Assembly: GCF_001010805.1 (NCBI RefSeq)
Contig: NZ_CP011477.1
Span: forward strand, 1,007,001 to 1,071,000
Reading direction: 5' to 3'
Length of the DNA stretch: 64,000 nucleotides
Origin: Spongiibacter sp. IMCC21906
GTDB lineage: Bacteria > Pseudomonadota > Gammaproteobacteria > Pseudomonadales > Spongiibacteraceae
Shown here: piece by piece, positions 1 to 8,497 of the stretch
How the letters are laid out: each line of letters starts with the position of its first letter
Position numbering within the stretch: position 1 is the stretch's first letter
Translations under genes and position numbers: made by a program
The notes under the pieces: model-generated
Database searches by the model: none
Seen by the model: only the letters and a program-made list of their open reading frames with translations
Told to the model about the DNA's origin: nothing

Positions 1-182
1 GGAATTCGCCACGCTTCTTACTCCTCGAAAACTGGCACTTGAAATTTAGGGCGGGAATTATTCGCCTTTAGCGGCTGCTTGTCAAGGCTGAGGAGAGGAA
101 AGTAGATCAATTTTGGATTTCTTGGGCTTTTGCATAAGGCTGTGATGGCCTTGATCGCTCTATTTTTCGTATTTTTTGGGGT

Positions 183-560
183 TTACGAACTTAGGCGTTC
201 AGCAATCACTAGGCCCCATACCGTAAAGCAAAGAAGCAGTGTGATCATAACCGCCGCTGAACCGATGTCTTTTGCTTGTCCGGAAAGGGGGTGGCGCTCG
301 CTGCCGATGCGATCAATGGCTGCTTCAATCGCGGAATTAATAAGTTCTACAACGACCAAAAGTACAACGCTGGCGATAAGTAGCCCGGTCTGGGTGGCGC
401 CTTGCCCCAGCCAAAAGGCCAAAGGCAGCATTATGAGGGCAAAGATGGCTTCTTGCCGAAATGCTTCTTCGTGATGCCATGCGGCTCGCAAGCCTTTGAT
501 AGAGTATTCGGTAGCAGCGGCGATGCGGGAGAAGCCTGAACGGCCGGGTTTGTTCATCAT
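183..560 (-). CDS. dgkA: Diacylglycerol kinase DgkA
   Basis: A 125-residue integral membrane protein of the prokaryotic DgkA family, which phosphorylates diacylglycerol to phosphatidic acid in the inner membrane, recycling the diacylglycerol made during periplasmic glycan modification. The sequence has the family layout: an amphipathic N-terminal segment with HHEEAFRQE (about residues 29-37), two hydrophobic helices, the highly conserved VELINSAIEAAIDRI active-site block (about residues 71-85) and a third helix at the C terminus. Length matches the E. coli enzyme. It is transcribed away from the LPS operon; two adjacent ATG codons (558-560 and 555-557) could serve as start. Confidence 0.95.
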   Translation of the reverse strand: MMNKPGRSGFSRIAAATEYSIKGLRAAWHHEEAFRQEAIFALIMLPLAFWLGQGATQTGLLIASVVLLVVVELINSAIEAAIDRIGSERHPLSGQAKDIGSAAVMITLLLCFTVWGLVIAERLSS

Positions 561-656
561 GGTAAAAATGCGTTCTCAATAATGAGCGGGCTGGCATTCA
601 GTGTACAATGCGGCTCTTTTTTCGGATATGCCAATGCATAAGTTTATAGCGACGAC

Positions 657-1550
657 ATGACAATACCGAGACATCTTTTTGCCCCCCGACTCTGGCCTAC
701 TTGGCTGGGGGTTGGACTAATGTGGGTGCTAACGAGATTGCCGCGAGGGGTCTGCTATCGTATTGGCGCAGGGTTGGGCTTGGCGTTTTATTTTCTTGCC
801 AAACGCCGGCGGCATATCTGTGACGTGAACTTGCGATTGTGTTTGCCTGATCTTGATGAGACTGAGCACCGTACTTTGCTGAAAAAAACGATGCGTGATC
901 AAGGCATTGGTCTTATGGAAATGGTGCGAGGCTGGTTTTTAACTGTAGATAAGTTGGGCGTTGAGCTGCGCATTACGGGCGGTGAGTTAATGGAACCGGC
1001 CGATGGCAGAGGCGTGTTGGTTGTAGGCACCCATTTCACCTCGCTGGATATCTGCGGCAAACTGCTCGGCGAGCGCTACCCGGCGGATTCTTTTTACCGC
1101 AAACATAAAAATCCAGTATTGGAGTGGGTGATGAGCCGCTCGCGGGGACGCTTTGGTGAGCCGATTCACCGCCGGGATATGAAACGGGCACTGCGGCGCT
1201 TACGTGATGGGCATCGGCTGCTGTATTTGCCTGATCAGGATTATGGCCGTAAGTCCGCTGAATTTGTGGATTTTTTTGGCGTGAAGGCGGCCACTACCAT
1301 TGGGACTAGCACCTTGGCTAAGGGCGGTCGGGCGAGGGTGGTATTTCCGGCGTATCGACGTTTGGACCATGGCCGGGCTTATGAAATCAATATCACTGAG
1401 CTTGAGGGCTTTCCCTCGGGGGACCCGGCGGCGGACGCCCGGCGAATTAATGCCCATTTGGAGCAGGCAATATTGAACGCGCCGGAGCAATACATTTGGG
1501 TGCATCGTCGTTTTAAAACCAGGCCTGAGGGCGAGGCGAGGGTATATTAA
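657..1550 (+). CDS. Lipid A biosynthesis acyltransferase (LpxL/HtrB family)
   Basis: A 297-residue LpxL/LpxM-type late acyltransferase that transfers a secondary fatty acyl chain from acyl-ACP to the lipid A precursor on the cytoplasmic face of the inner membrane. A hydrophobic N-terminal anchor (about residues 15-45) precedes the catalytic HX4D motif, seen as HFTSLD near residue 125, and the later block LYLPDQDYG typical of the family. Length fits the usual 300 or so. It heads a plus-strand run of LPS genes and is two bases from the next start. Whether it is the lauroyl or the myristoyl transferase cannot be told from sequence alone. Confidence 0.9.
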   Translation: MTIPRHLFAPRLWPTWLGVGLMWVLTRLPRGVCYRIGAGLGLAFYFLAKRRRHICDVNLRLCLPDLDETEHRTLLKKTMRDQGIGLMEMVRGWFLTVDKLGVELRITGGELMEPADGRGVLVVGTHFTSLDICGKLLGERYPADSFYRKHKNPVLEWVMSRSRGRFGEPIHRRDMKRALRRLRDGHRLLYLPDQDYGRKSAEFVDFFGVKAATTIGTSTLAKGGRARVVFPAYRRLDHGRAYEINITELEGFPSGDPAADARRINAHLEQAILNAPEQYIWVHRRFKTRPEGEARVY

Positions 1551-1552
1551 TT

Positions 1553-2476
1553 GTGAAACCGTTGCGTTGCTGGATCTTTACCGAGGGGCGACTGGGCCAT
1601 CTCAATCAGGTGCGTGGTTTGGCGCAGCGCTTGTCGGCCAAAACGGAGACGGCGTTTCACTATTTGGATCTTTCTCAGCAGCGATTTCGGTATTCAGGCA
1701 AACAAGGTTTGCTTGATCAGTTTGCTGCCGAGCAGTTTCCCGACTGGATTATTGGCGCGGGTAGTAACTGTCATCGGCCGATGATCTGGACCCGCTTTAT
1801 TACGGGCTGTCCCAGTGTGGTGTTGAGTAGCCCCAGCTGGCCGCTGTGCTTGTTTGATGCGGCTTGCATCCCTGCCCATGATGAACCGCCACATCGCAAA
1901 AATATTCTGCTTACCCAAGGCGTATTAAACACGATGGTTCCCGTTGTCGAAGGGCGAAACCCTTCGACAGGTTTAATTTTGCTGGGGGGGATTAACAAGC
2001 ACTTTGAGTGGGATGATGCGAGGATTGCGGCGCAGGTGCGTGCAGTGGTGGAGGCGTCACCGGATATCAGCTGGACTATTAGTAATTCTCCCCGTTCGCC
2101 TGCGTCATTAATGCCTTCGCTAGGCACAGTGTTAAAACATGCCCGCAACGTCGAATTACTGTCCTATGAGCAAACACACAAAGATTGGCTAAAGACTCAG
2201 CTGAGCCAGGTTGGTCGGGTTTGGGTGAGCTGTGACAGTGTGTCTATGGTGTTTGAGTGCATTACGTCTGCGACGCCCACTGGGCTTTTAAAATTGCAGC
2301 CTTTGGGGGATTCCCGCGTCACCCGTAGCATGGCTCAAGTCGAAGCTAAGGGGCTTGTTCGCGTCTGGAACGAGCGGGACAAAGGGACGATGCCCTCTGC
2401 TGACATTAAAATATGGGAAGCGGATCGTGCGGCGGATTGGCTTATCGAACAAACCCTACAAAAGAAGAGATCGTAA
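1553..2476 (+). CDS. ELM1/GtrOC1-family protein (DUF1022)
   Basis: A 307-residue member of the family named after the plant mitochondrial fission protein ELM1; bacterial members are predicted glycosyltransferase-like proteins often found among LPS genes, function not established. Family blocks visible are the N-terminal WIFTEGRLGHLNQVRGL, the IIGAGSNCHRP segment and the C-terminal VSCDSVSMVFECITSATPTG. The start is a GTG two bases after the lpxL stop; the stop overlaps the next gene's ATG (TAATG). A perfect 10-bp inverted repeat lies inside the coding sequence at 1945-1969 and encodes the VVEGRNPSTG stretch. The context argues for a role in LPS assembly, which is inference. Confidence 0.8.
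   Translation: MKPLRCWIFTEGRLGHLNQVRGLAQRLSAKTETAFHYLDLSQQRFRYSGKQGLLDQFAAEQFPDWIIGAGSNCHRPMIWTRFITGCPSVVLSSPSWPLCLFDAACIPAHDEPPHRKNILLTQGVLNTMVPVVEGRNPSTGLILLGGINKHFEWDDARIAAQVRAVVEASPDISWTISNSPRSPASLMPSLGTVLKHARNVELLSYEQTHKDWLKTQLSQVGRVWVSCDSVSMVFECITSATPTGLLKLQPLGDSRVTRSMAQVEAKGLVRVWNERDKGTMPSADIKIWEADRAADWLIEQTLQKKRS
1945..1969. repeat. Palindromic repeat inside the ELM1-family gene
   Basis: TGTCGAAGGG at 1945-1954 and its exact complement CCCTTCGACA at 1960-1969 are separated by five bases. The arms resemble dispersed REP-like palindromes of gammaproteobacteria. It is in frame and adds no stop. Only one copy is visible in the window. Confidence 0.6.
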
Positions 2477-3609
2477 TGGGCGCGAGGGCGGCAATGACAA
2501 CGCCATTGAAAATTGTGCAGATTTTGCCTGCGTTGAACTCGGGTGGTGTCGAACGCGGCACGGTAGAGTTTGCTCGTGAGCTGGTTAAGCAGGGGCACGA
2601 ATCTATTGTTATCTCGGCGGGTGGTCGAATGGTGGATGTCCTCGAACAAGAGGGCAGTCGCCATATCACCATGGCCGTGCATCGAAAGTCGCTATTGTCA
2701 TTTAAACAAGTTAGACCGATGCGGGCCTTATTGGCAGAATTGGCTCCAGATGTCGTACATGTGCGGTCAAGAATTCCCGCCTGGATTGCTTGGCTGGCCT
2801 GGCGAAAAATGCCAGTGGACTCTAGACCAAAGTTGGTTAGTACCTTTCACGGTATGTACTCGGTAAGTTTTTACAGTGCCATTATGGCTAAGGCTGAGCA
2901 CTGTATTGCCATCTCTCACTGTGTTGAAAAATACATGCGCGATAACTACCAGCTGAGCGATGACAAGATTACCTTGATTCCTAGGGGTCTGGACCCAGAT
3001 GCATTTAATGGTTACGCCTGTACGCCTGAGTGGCAACAGCAATTGTATGGGGACTATCCCGAATTAGCGGATAAAAAAATTATTCTGATGCCGGGACGCT
3101 TATCGCGCTGGAAGGGGCAAGAGGCCTTTTTGGACATGATGGCCCAGCTGGTATCGCTCAGAAATGACTGCCACGGCGTGGTGGTAGGGGACGCCGAACC
3201 AGGTAAGCAACATTACCTTCAGGAGCTTCTGGCAATGCGCAATGAGCTAGGCTTAAATGACAACGTCACGTTTGTGGGGCACCGTAGTGACATTCCCGCT
3301 TTTTATGGTTTGGCTAGCGTGACCTGCCATATGTCCAATAAAGAAGAACCCTTTGGCCGGACGGTGCCAGAGTCTTTAGCGGTGGGAACGCCGGTGGTGG
3401 CTTATGACCGGGGTGGGGCGGCAGAGTCGTTAGTTGAGGCCTTTCCCTTAGGACTGGTCCCTGCGGATGATACTACGGCTTTCGCGGATCGGGTTGCGAC
3501 GCTGCTGGACGGTAAATTTGATCTTCATCTGCCCGATGAGTACTTTCTGCTCAGTCAGGTAGCATCGACCCTTGGGGTGTATCGGCGCTTGTTGGACGAG
3601 TTGGCTTAG
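2476..3609 (+). CDS. Glycosyltransferase, GT4 family
   Basis: A 377-residue GT-B fold retaining glycosyltransferase of family 4. The N-terminal acceptor domain opens with ILPALNSGGVERGTVEFA, and the C-terminal sugar-nucleotide domain shows LMPGRLSRWKGQ (about residue 205) and the EX7E signature within EEPFGRTVPESLAVGTPVVAYDRGG. It probably adds a sugar to core oligosaccharide or O-chain at the cytoplasmic membrane; donor and acceptor are unknown. The start chosen is ATG 2476, which overlaps the stop of the ELM1-family gene; an upstream in-frame codon at 2413 would run deep into that gene. A second in-frame ATG (MTTPLK) seven codons in is also possible. Confidence 0.88.
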   Translation: MGARAAMTTPLKIVQILPALNSGGVERGTVEFARELVKQGHESIVISAGGRMVDVLEQEGSRHITMAVHRKSLLSFKQVRPMRALLAELAPDVVHVRSRIPAWIAWLAWRKMPVDSRPKLVSTFHGMYSVSFYSAIMAKAEHCIAISHCVEKYMRDNYQLSDDKITLIPRGLDPDAFNGYACTPEWQQQLYGDYPELADKKIILMPGRLSRWKGQEAFLDMMAQLVSLRNDCHGVVVGDAEPGKQHYLQELLAMRNELGLNDNVTFVGHRSDIPAFYGLASVTCHMSNKEEPFGRTVPESLAVGTPVVAYDRGGAAESLVEAFPLGLVPADDTTAFADRVATLLDGKFDLHLPDEYFLLSQVASTLGVYRRLLDELA

Positions 3610-3674
3610 CAGGTATAATCCCTTGTCGAGTGCTATAGTTCGCGAGCCCAATTCTTATGAGATAGAGGCAGTCA

Positions 3675-4715
3675 ATGAGAGTATTGCATGTTGATTACCA
3701 GCAGCTGCGTCGGTATGGCGCTACCCGTGTTAGCTGGGCACAAAAGCTGCAATTTGGTTTGATAAGAAATCATCATTTTGTTCAAGGTTTTAGTGATCGG
3801 GATGTGGCGGCTTTCGAAGCGCCCCTGGGAATTCGTGAGCTTGGTATAAATAAGGCTAATAAGCGCCTGCTGGAAATGGTCGAGGCGATGGAGCCCGATC
3901 TGGTCATTGCTGGCCATTGCGATCTGATCAGCAACACTACCTTGGGGGAAATCAAAAAGCGCAACCCCTATTGCTTTATTGCTCATTGCAACAATGATCC
4001 ACTGTTTGTGCCTAGTAATGTTGAACGGATTAAATCCCGGGCCTTGGCGGTGGACGCGGTGTTTGTTTCTACGGGTCGTCGAGAGCTTAAGCCGTTTGAG
4101 GGGCTGGGAGCGCGCGTGTACCACATGCCGAACCCGGTTGATCCCTCTGTTGAGTGCTTTGATAGTTCAAAAAGAAATGACCTGCCTTACGATCTGTTGT
4201 TTTGCAGTAATAGCACTAATTTCACTAAACGATTGGAGTTAGTGGGTCGCTTGCGGGAGACTCTGCAAACCGAGCTGATATTCAAAACCTTTGGTAGTTT
4301 TGGCGAGCCTCCAGTATGGGGCAAGGACTATAATAAAGCTTTGTCAGACTCAAAAATGGGGTTGAATCTCAATCGACAGGAAGGAGGCTACTGGTACGCT
4401 TCTGCACGTATGGCGCAGCTGGCAGGTAATGGCATTTTGCAGTTTACCCATAGCGATGCTCGCTTCGATGAGTTACTGCCTGCAGAATCGGTGGTTTATT
4501 TTAATGACGAGGCCGATTTGCTAGCCAAAATCAGAGATTTTCACCGGGATGATGATAAGCGACAGCATTGGGCTTCACGTGCACGTGAGTTTTTTCATCG
4601 GGAAATTAATGCAACCTTGTTTGCACAGTACATTTTAGAAGCGAGTACCTTGCAGCCGTTTAGCCATGACTATGTGTGGGCTAGAGATATCTGGGTTGAT
4701 GGGGCTATGCAATGA
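3675..4715 (+). CDS. CgeB-like glycosyltransferase
   Basis: A 346-residue protein resembling the CgeB/YkvP-type glycosyltransferases (GT-B fold, C-terminal glycosyl transferase group 1-like domain). Recognisable parts are the N-terminal nucleotide-fold strand MRVLHVDYQQL, a central LVIAGHCDLIS block, and a C-terminal segment with MGLNLNRQEGGYWYASARMAQLAGNG, where the group usually carries its donor-binding residues. An ATG with preceding GATAGAGG-like purine-rich sequence sets the start. The stop overlaps the following gene by four bases (ATGA), so the two are translationally coupled. Likely an LPS sugar transferase; sugar unknown. Confidence 0.7.
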   Translation: MRVLHVDYQQLRRYGATRVSWAQKLQFGLIRNHHFVQGFSDRDVAAFEAPLGIRELGINKANKRLLEMVEAMEPDLVIAGHCDLISNTTLGEIKKRNPYCFIAHCNNDPLFVPSNVERIKSRALAVDAVFVSTGRRELKPFEGLGARVYHMPNPVDPSVECFDSSKRNDLPYDLLFCSNSTNFTKRLELVGRLRETLQTELIFKTFGSFGEPPVWGKDYNKALSDSKMGLNLNRQEGGYWYASARMAQLAGNGILQFTHSDARFDELLPAESVVYFNDEADLLAKIRDFHRDDDKRQHWASRAREFFHREINATLFAQYILEASTLQPFSHDYVWARDIWVDGAMQ

Positions 4716-5425
4716 CCCAGTCGTTGAGGCATCGACAGCCGTTTGCAGGTGGAGGCAATCGCCTTTGTTTTGTTCATCCTGAAAAATATGACCTTTGTAT
4801 CAAAGTGCGTCGCCCGGATTTCACTCTGGAAGACCGACGCAGGAAAAAAGGATTTCCAAAAAACCTCAAGCCCTTATCGAGCTTTGATGACAATTTGGAC
4901 GAGTTTCGCGTGATGCAAGCGCTGGAGAGATACTACCCAGACGATATTTTTAAGCACGTGAGCCGTTGCTATGGTTATGTAAATACTGATATGGGGCCCG
5001 GGCTGTGCTCCGAATTGATCCGTGATAGCGATGGTAAAATTTCTATTTCTCTAAAACAGTATTTGTGGGAGCAAGGCTATACCCAAGACTGCCAGCGAGC
5101 AGCGGATGAATTGGTTGAACACTGGCGTCAGTATAGCGTGCCGTCCCGGGACCTGATTGTGCATAACATTGTGCTTCAGAAAGATATTAGCTCTGATGGC
5201 AAAGAAACTATTCGGCGCATGGTGGTTATCGACGGCATGGGCAATGCCGGCCTGATTCCTGGTCACCGAATGCCATGGTTTATTCAGACCAAAAAAACGC
5301 AACGAAAGATTGATAATTTTCGCTGGCGCATTCAGGAGTTACTTGATGATAAGGAAGCTGGCAGAGGTAAGGGTTATCATGGGTTTTTGTTCCATTCTGG
5401 CAACGACAGCAGCAATTCAGCCTAA
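4712..5425 (+). CDS. YrbL-like PhoP-regulon family protein, kinase fold
   Basis: A 237-residue protein of the YrbL family (PhoP regulatory network protein), which has a reduced protein-kinase-like fold related to LPS core kinases. The glycine-rich turn GGGNRLCFVHP (about residues 12-22), the lysine in YDLCIKVRR, and a catalytic-loop-like RDLIVHNIVLQ followed by VVIDGMGN are seen, which together look like the Lys/Asn/Asp set of small-molecule kinases. Inference: it may phosphorylate a core sugar. It overlaps the CgeB-like gene by four bases and lies nine bases before the next gene. Biochemical function of the family is not established. Confidence 0.75.
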   Translation: MTQSLRHRQPFAGGGNRLCFVHPEKYDLCIKVRRPDFTLEDRRRKKGFPKNLKPLSSFDDNLDEFRVMQALERYYPDDIFKHVSRCYGYVNTDMGPGLCSELIRDSDGKISISLKQYLWEQGYTQDCQRAADELVEHWRQYSVPSRDLIVHNIVLQKDISSDGKETIRRMVVIDGMGNAGLIPGHRMPWFIQTKKTQRKIDNFRWRIQELLDDKEAGRGKGYHGFLFHSGNDSSNSA

Positions 5426-5434
5426 GATTTTAAT

Positions 5435-6604
5435 ATGGCATTGAACAGAAATATAGTATTCAGTACCCAAAACTTCCCTCCAGAGATGGGAGGAATACAA
5501 AATTACGTTCATAAACTTGCGGTTGCGTTACATCAACGAGGGGAGGACGTGACCGTATTCTGTGATGCTGCCGCCCATCCTGATGCGACGGTTTTTGATA
5601 AACAGCAGCCATTTGAAATCGTGCGTGTACCTGGGCCTAAATTTTTACGTCGTCGAATAAAGTCCTGGCGCCTAAAACGACACTTGGCGAACGTAGAAAA
5701 CGCGCTTGTTATTTGCGATTCATGGAAGAGTCTCGAACTGCTGGCGTTGCCGCTGGACTTATCTGTTAGGGTGGTTTGTTTAGCGCACGGAATGGAGTTC
5801 TCCGAAGTGCCTTCGCCGCGCCGTAGTTCGAGGGTAAAGCAATCTCTGGTTAAGGCGAATCTTATTCTTGCCAATTCCACGTTTACTGCAGATCGGCTCC
5901 TGAAATATTCACCAAGCAGTCAAAAGGTGAAGATTCTTCATCCGGGGGTGGATGTTGTAGAAGAGCCTTCCCCGCAGGATGCAAAGCGGGTGGAGAGTTG
6001 GGTTGCTGGCTTTGATCCGGTGTTGACCACCGTTGGTCGAGTTGAGGCACGTAAAGGGCAGGATAAAATCATTGAGATTTTGCCCCGGTTGTTGGCGGAT
6101 TATCCGCGTCTTCTCTATATTGTTGCAGGTGCAGGGCCTGGTCTGGAACAGTTAAAGCAGCGTGCTACTGACGTTGGCGTACTGGAAAAAGTACGTTTCT
6201 GTGGCAGGGTAACTGATAGCGAGCGGTCGGCAGTTCTAAATGGCAGTGATCTGTTTGTAATGCCCAGCAGGCAAGTTGGCGACTCGGTGGAAGGGTTTGG
6301 GATTGTATATCTGGAAGCGGCCATGTTTGGCTTGGCGAGTCTCGCCGGGCGTGTTGGCGGCGCCAGCGATGCCGTGGTAGAGGGCGTTACCGGCGCACTC
6401 TGCGACGGAGATCAGGCGGAAGACATCTATGGTGAAATAAAAACCTTGCTCGCAAATAGGCAAAAGCTGCGGGAGATGGGACGGCTTGCCCGTGAGCGAG
6501 CGAGCACGGCGTTTTTGTGGCCTGTTGTCGCAAGTAATCTGCTAGAACTGGTTGACGAAATGTCGCGGGGGGCGGAATCGTCACCCGATTTGGAGTCACA
6601 ATGA
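5435..6604 (+). CDS. Glycosyltransferase, GT4 family
   Basis: A 389-residue GT4-family glycosyltransferase. The acceptor domain begins with STQNFPPEMGGIQNYVHKLAVALHQRG, a standard glycine-rich loop; the donor domain has TVGRVEARKGQD (about residue 200) and the EX7E block in VEGFGIVYLEAAMFG, followed by a GGASDAVVEGVTG motif. Its stop overlaps the next start by four bases (ATGA), coupling it to the GT25 gene. Expected to act at the cytoplasmic membrane in core or O-chain assembly; donor specificity not predictable. Confidence 0.9.
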   Translation: MALNRNIVFSTQNFPPEMGGIQNYVHKLAVALHQRGEDVTVFCDAAAHPDATVFDKQQPFEIVRVPGPKFLRRRIKSWRLKRHLANVENALVICDSWKSLELLALPLDLSVRVVCLAHGMEFSEVPSPRRSSRVKQSLVKANLILANSTFTADRLLKYSPSSQKVKILHPGVDVVEEPSPQDAKRVESWVAGFDPVLTTVGRVEARKGQDKIIEILPRLLADYPRLLYIVAGAGPGLEQLKQRATDVGVLEKVRFCGRVTDSERSAVLNGSDLFVMPSRQVGDSVEGFGIVYLEAAMFGLASLAGRVGGASDAVVEGVTGALCDGDQAEDIYGEIKTLLANRQKLREMGRLARERASTAFLWPVVASNLLELVDEMSRGAESSPDLESQ

Positions 6605-7440
6605 CCAACGACGCGCAAATGAACGCTGACTTTTCTGGTTTGGCTTGCTGGGTTATTAGTCTCAACTCAGAGACCCCTAACTCGACCCGTTTGCTGAACG
6701 CGTTGCGGCAACAAGGTCTAAATGCAGGCTTTTTCTCTGCGGTGGATGGCCGGCAAGCTATGCCATTATTAGAGGGTGGTGAGCGCTTTTGCCACAATTT
6801 AGCTTTGGTTCGGCATGGCAGGCAAATGACTGGCGGGGAGGTGGGGTGCTATTTGTCCCACCTTCGCGCAGTCAAAATGGCTTATCGAGAGGGCTATCAA
6901 CATCTTTGCATAATTGAGGACGACGTTGTAATAGAGCCATTGTTTGGTGAGGTTGTCCGGTCTTTGCTAGACAAAAATCTAGATATGGTGCGCTTGATGT
7001 CGTTGAAAGTTCGTCGCAGAAAGGTTTTGACAACATTAGCAGGCGAACATCAGCTTGTTCGACCCGAGCGCGGAGGTTTGGGAACGCAAGCTTATCTATT
7101 GAGTCGCGCAGGAATGGAAAAATTCATCCAGCATGCAAATACTATTTATGAACCAATTGATAAAGTTTTTGACCATTTTTGGCTGTTTGATCTAAAAGTC
7201 TACGCAGTCGAGCCGCATGTTGCTTACGAGCTGTTGCAGGAAACGTCTGTTGCCAAAAGTTTAGCGTTGGGACAAGCAAAATTAGGTGTGCATTACCGTG
7301 TTGCACAGCCCTTTGTAAAACTATATTTCAGTCTGCGTAGACACCTTTATCTAAATTTACATCGGGCTGAGTTTTATCCCGCCGCGATGCCAGAGGCATC
7401 GCCGGGCAAAAGCCAGCGCCAGCGTTGGAAGAAGCGATGA
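6601..7440 (+). CDS. Glycosyltransferase, GT25 family (LPS)
   Basis: A 279-residue family 25 glycosyltransferase, the group that adds galactose or glucose in LPS and lipooligosaccharide. The N-terminal CWVISLNSETPNSTRL block, the GGEVGCYLSHLRAVKMA motif (about residues 78-94) and the metal-binding IIEDDVVIEP (about residues 101-110) are all characteristic. A basic C-terminal tail follows. It overlaps the upstream GT4 gene and, at its 3' end, the downstream chimeric rml gene. Confidence 0.9.
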   Translation: MTNDAQMNADFSGLACWVISLNSETPNSTRLLNALRQQGLNAGFFSAVDGRQAMPLLEGGERFCHNLALVRHGRQMTGGEVGCYLSHLRAVKMAYREGYQHLCIIEDDVVIEPLFGEVVRSLLDKNLDMVRLMSLKVRRRKVLTTLAGEHQLVRPERGGLGTQAYLLSRAGMEKFIQHANTIYEPIDKVFDHFWLFDLKVYAVEPHVAYELLQETSVAKSLALGQAKLGVHYRVAQPFVKLYFSLRRHLYLNLHRAEFYPAAMPEASPGKSQRQRWKKR

Positions 7441-8396
7441 TGCGAATTCTCCTTACCGGCGGCGCCGGTTTTATCGGCAGCGCAGTGGTGCGCCATATTC
7501 TGGCCAACACCGATGTCAACGTGGACTGCCTGACTTATGCCGGCAATGCGGAATCGATCCCGACAGCGCTGCAGAATAGTCGCTACGTTTTTGATCGGGT
7601 GGATATCTGCAGTGCCGCTGAACTGAAACGGGTGTTTGACCAGCACCAACCCGATGCCGTGATGCACCTGGCGGCTGAGAGTCATGTGGACCGCTCCATC
7701 GATGGGCCGGATGCCTTTATTCAAACCGATCTCGTGGGCACCTATACCTTGCTGAAAGCCGCACGCGCCTATTGGCAGAACTTGAGCCAGGCGAAACAGG
7801 CCGCCTTCCGCTTTCACCATATCTCCACCGATTACGTCTTTGACGGCAGCAAAACAACGCCCTACACCGAGGATGATGAACCAAATCCCCAGAGTGTTTA
7901 TGGCCTGACTAAACTCAAGGGCGAGCAGGAAATTCAAAAACGCTGGGACAAGCACGTTATTCTTCGCACGACTTGGGTATTTAGCGAGTATGGCAATAAC
8001 TTTGTTAAAACCATGCTGCGCTTGGGAAAAGAACGGGACGAACTGAATGTGGTGGATGACCAGATTGGCTGCCCAACTTATGCAGGGGATATTGCCAAGG
8101 CCTGCTTGGCGATTTGCGAGGCGCACTCTAGTGACAAAGCCAAATACGGCCTTTACCACTTTGCTGGTGATGAGGCGATTAGCTGGTGCGGCTTTGCAAA
8201 AGCCATCTTTGCTGAGGCGCTCGTGCAGCAAAAACTAGATAAGGCGCCGATGGTGAGGGTTATCATATCGGCGCAGTATCCGGCCCTAGCGAAGCGGCCT
8301 AGCAATTCGGCACTGGGCAGCGGAAAATTTAAGCGGATCTTTGGTTCTGCCAGTCGTAGCTGGCGGTTAGGGTTGGCAGGGATGATGGCTTGTTAG
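7437..8396 (+). CDS. RmlB-RmlD chimera (probably non-functional)
   Basis: The first ~125 residues are dTDP-glucose 4,6-dehydratase (RmlB): LLTGGAGFIGSAVVRHIL, DCLTYAGN, MHLAAESHVDRSIDGP and the FRFHHISTD motif. Immediately after ISTD the sequence becomes dTDP-4-dehydrorhamnose reductase (RmlD): YVFDGSKTTPYTEDD, VYGLTKLKGE, RTTWVFSEYGNNFV, QIGCPTYAGDIA, and the RPSNSALGSGKF end. The joint falls in a motif both enzymes share, as expected from deletion by recombination between rmlB and rmlD. The RmlB catalytic Asp-Glu pair after Thr is lost (TDY instead of TDE), while the RmlD YxxxK is kept. The start chosen is ATG 7437, overlapping the GT25 stop; ATG 7440 is equally possible. No rmlA or rmlC is nearby. 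Activity is doubtful. Confidence 0.85.
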   Translation: MMRILLTGGAGFIGSAVVRHILANTDVNVDCLTYAGNAESIPTALQNSRYVFDRVDICSAAELKRVFDQHQPDAVMHLAAESHVDRSIDGPDAFIQTDLVGTYTLLKAARAYWQNLSQAKQAAFRFHHISTDYVFDGSKTTPYTEDDEPNPQSVYGLTKLKGEQEIQKRWDKHVILRTTWVFSEYGNNFVKTMLRLGKERDELNVVDDQIGCPTYAGDIAKACLAICEAHSSDKAKYGLYHFAGDEAISWCGFAKAIFAEALVQQKLDKAPMVRVIISAQYPALAKRPSNSALGSGKFKRIFGSASRSWRLGLAGMMAC

Positions 8397-8497
8397 AAAA
8401 ACACTACGAATTGCTTGCTGACGAGGTGAAAGCGGAGGTGGTAGAGGAGGATATCCCAAGCGAGGTGGCATTACCTGGGTTGTCACGGGTCGCTTGA
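8387..8497 (+). pseudogene. Possible frameshifted C-terminal tail of the RmlD half
   Basis: Directly over the chimera's stop, the other plus-strand frame (from TTG 8390) reads LLEKHYELLADEVKAEVVEE followed by DIPSEVALPGLSRVA before a TGA at 8495. The amphipathic acidic composition looks coding, so the tail may have been detached from the RmlD end by a one-base indel near 8388-8393. This is weak evidence and could be chance. Confidence 0.3.

Noticed and set aside
130-474. 114-residue plus-strand open frame
   Set aside because: It is antisense to dgkA, with no homology.
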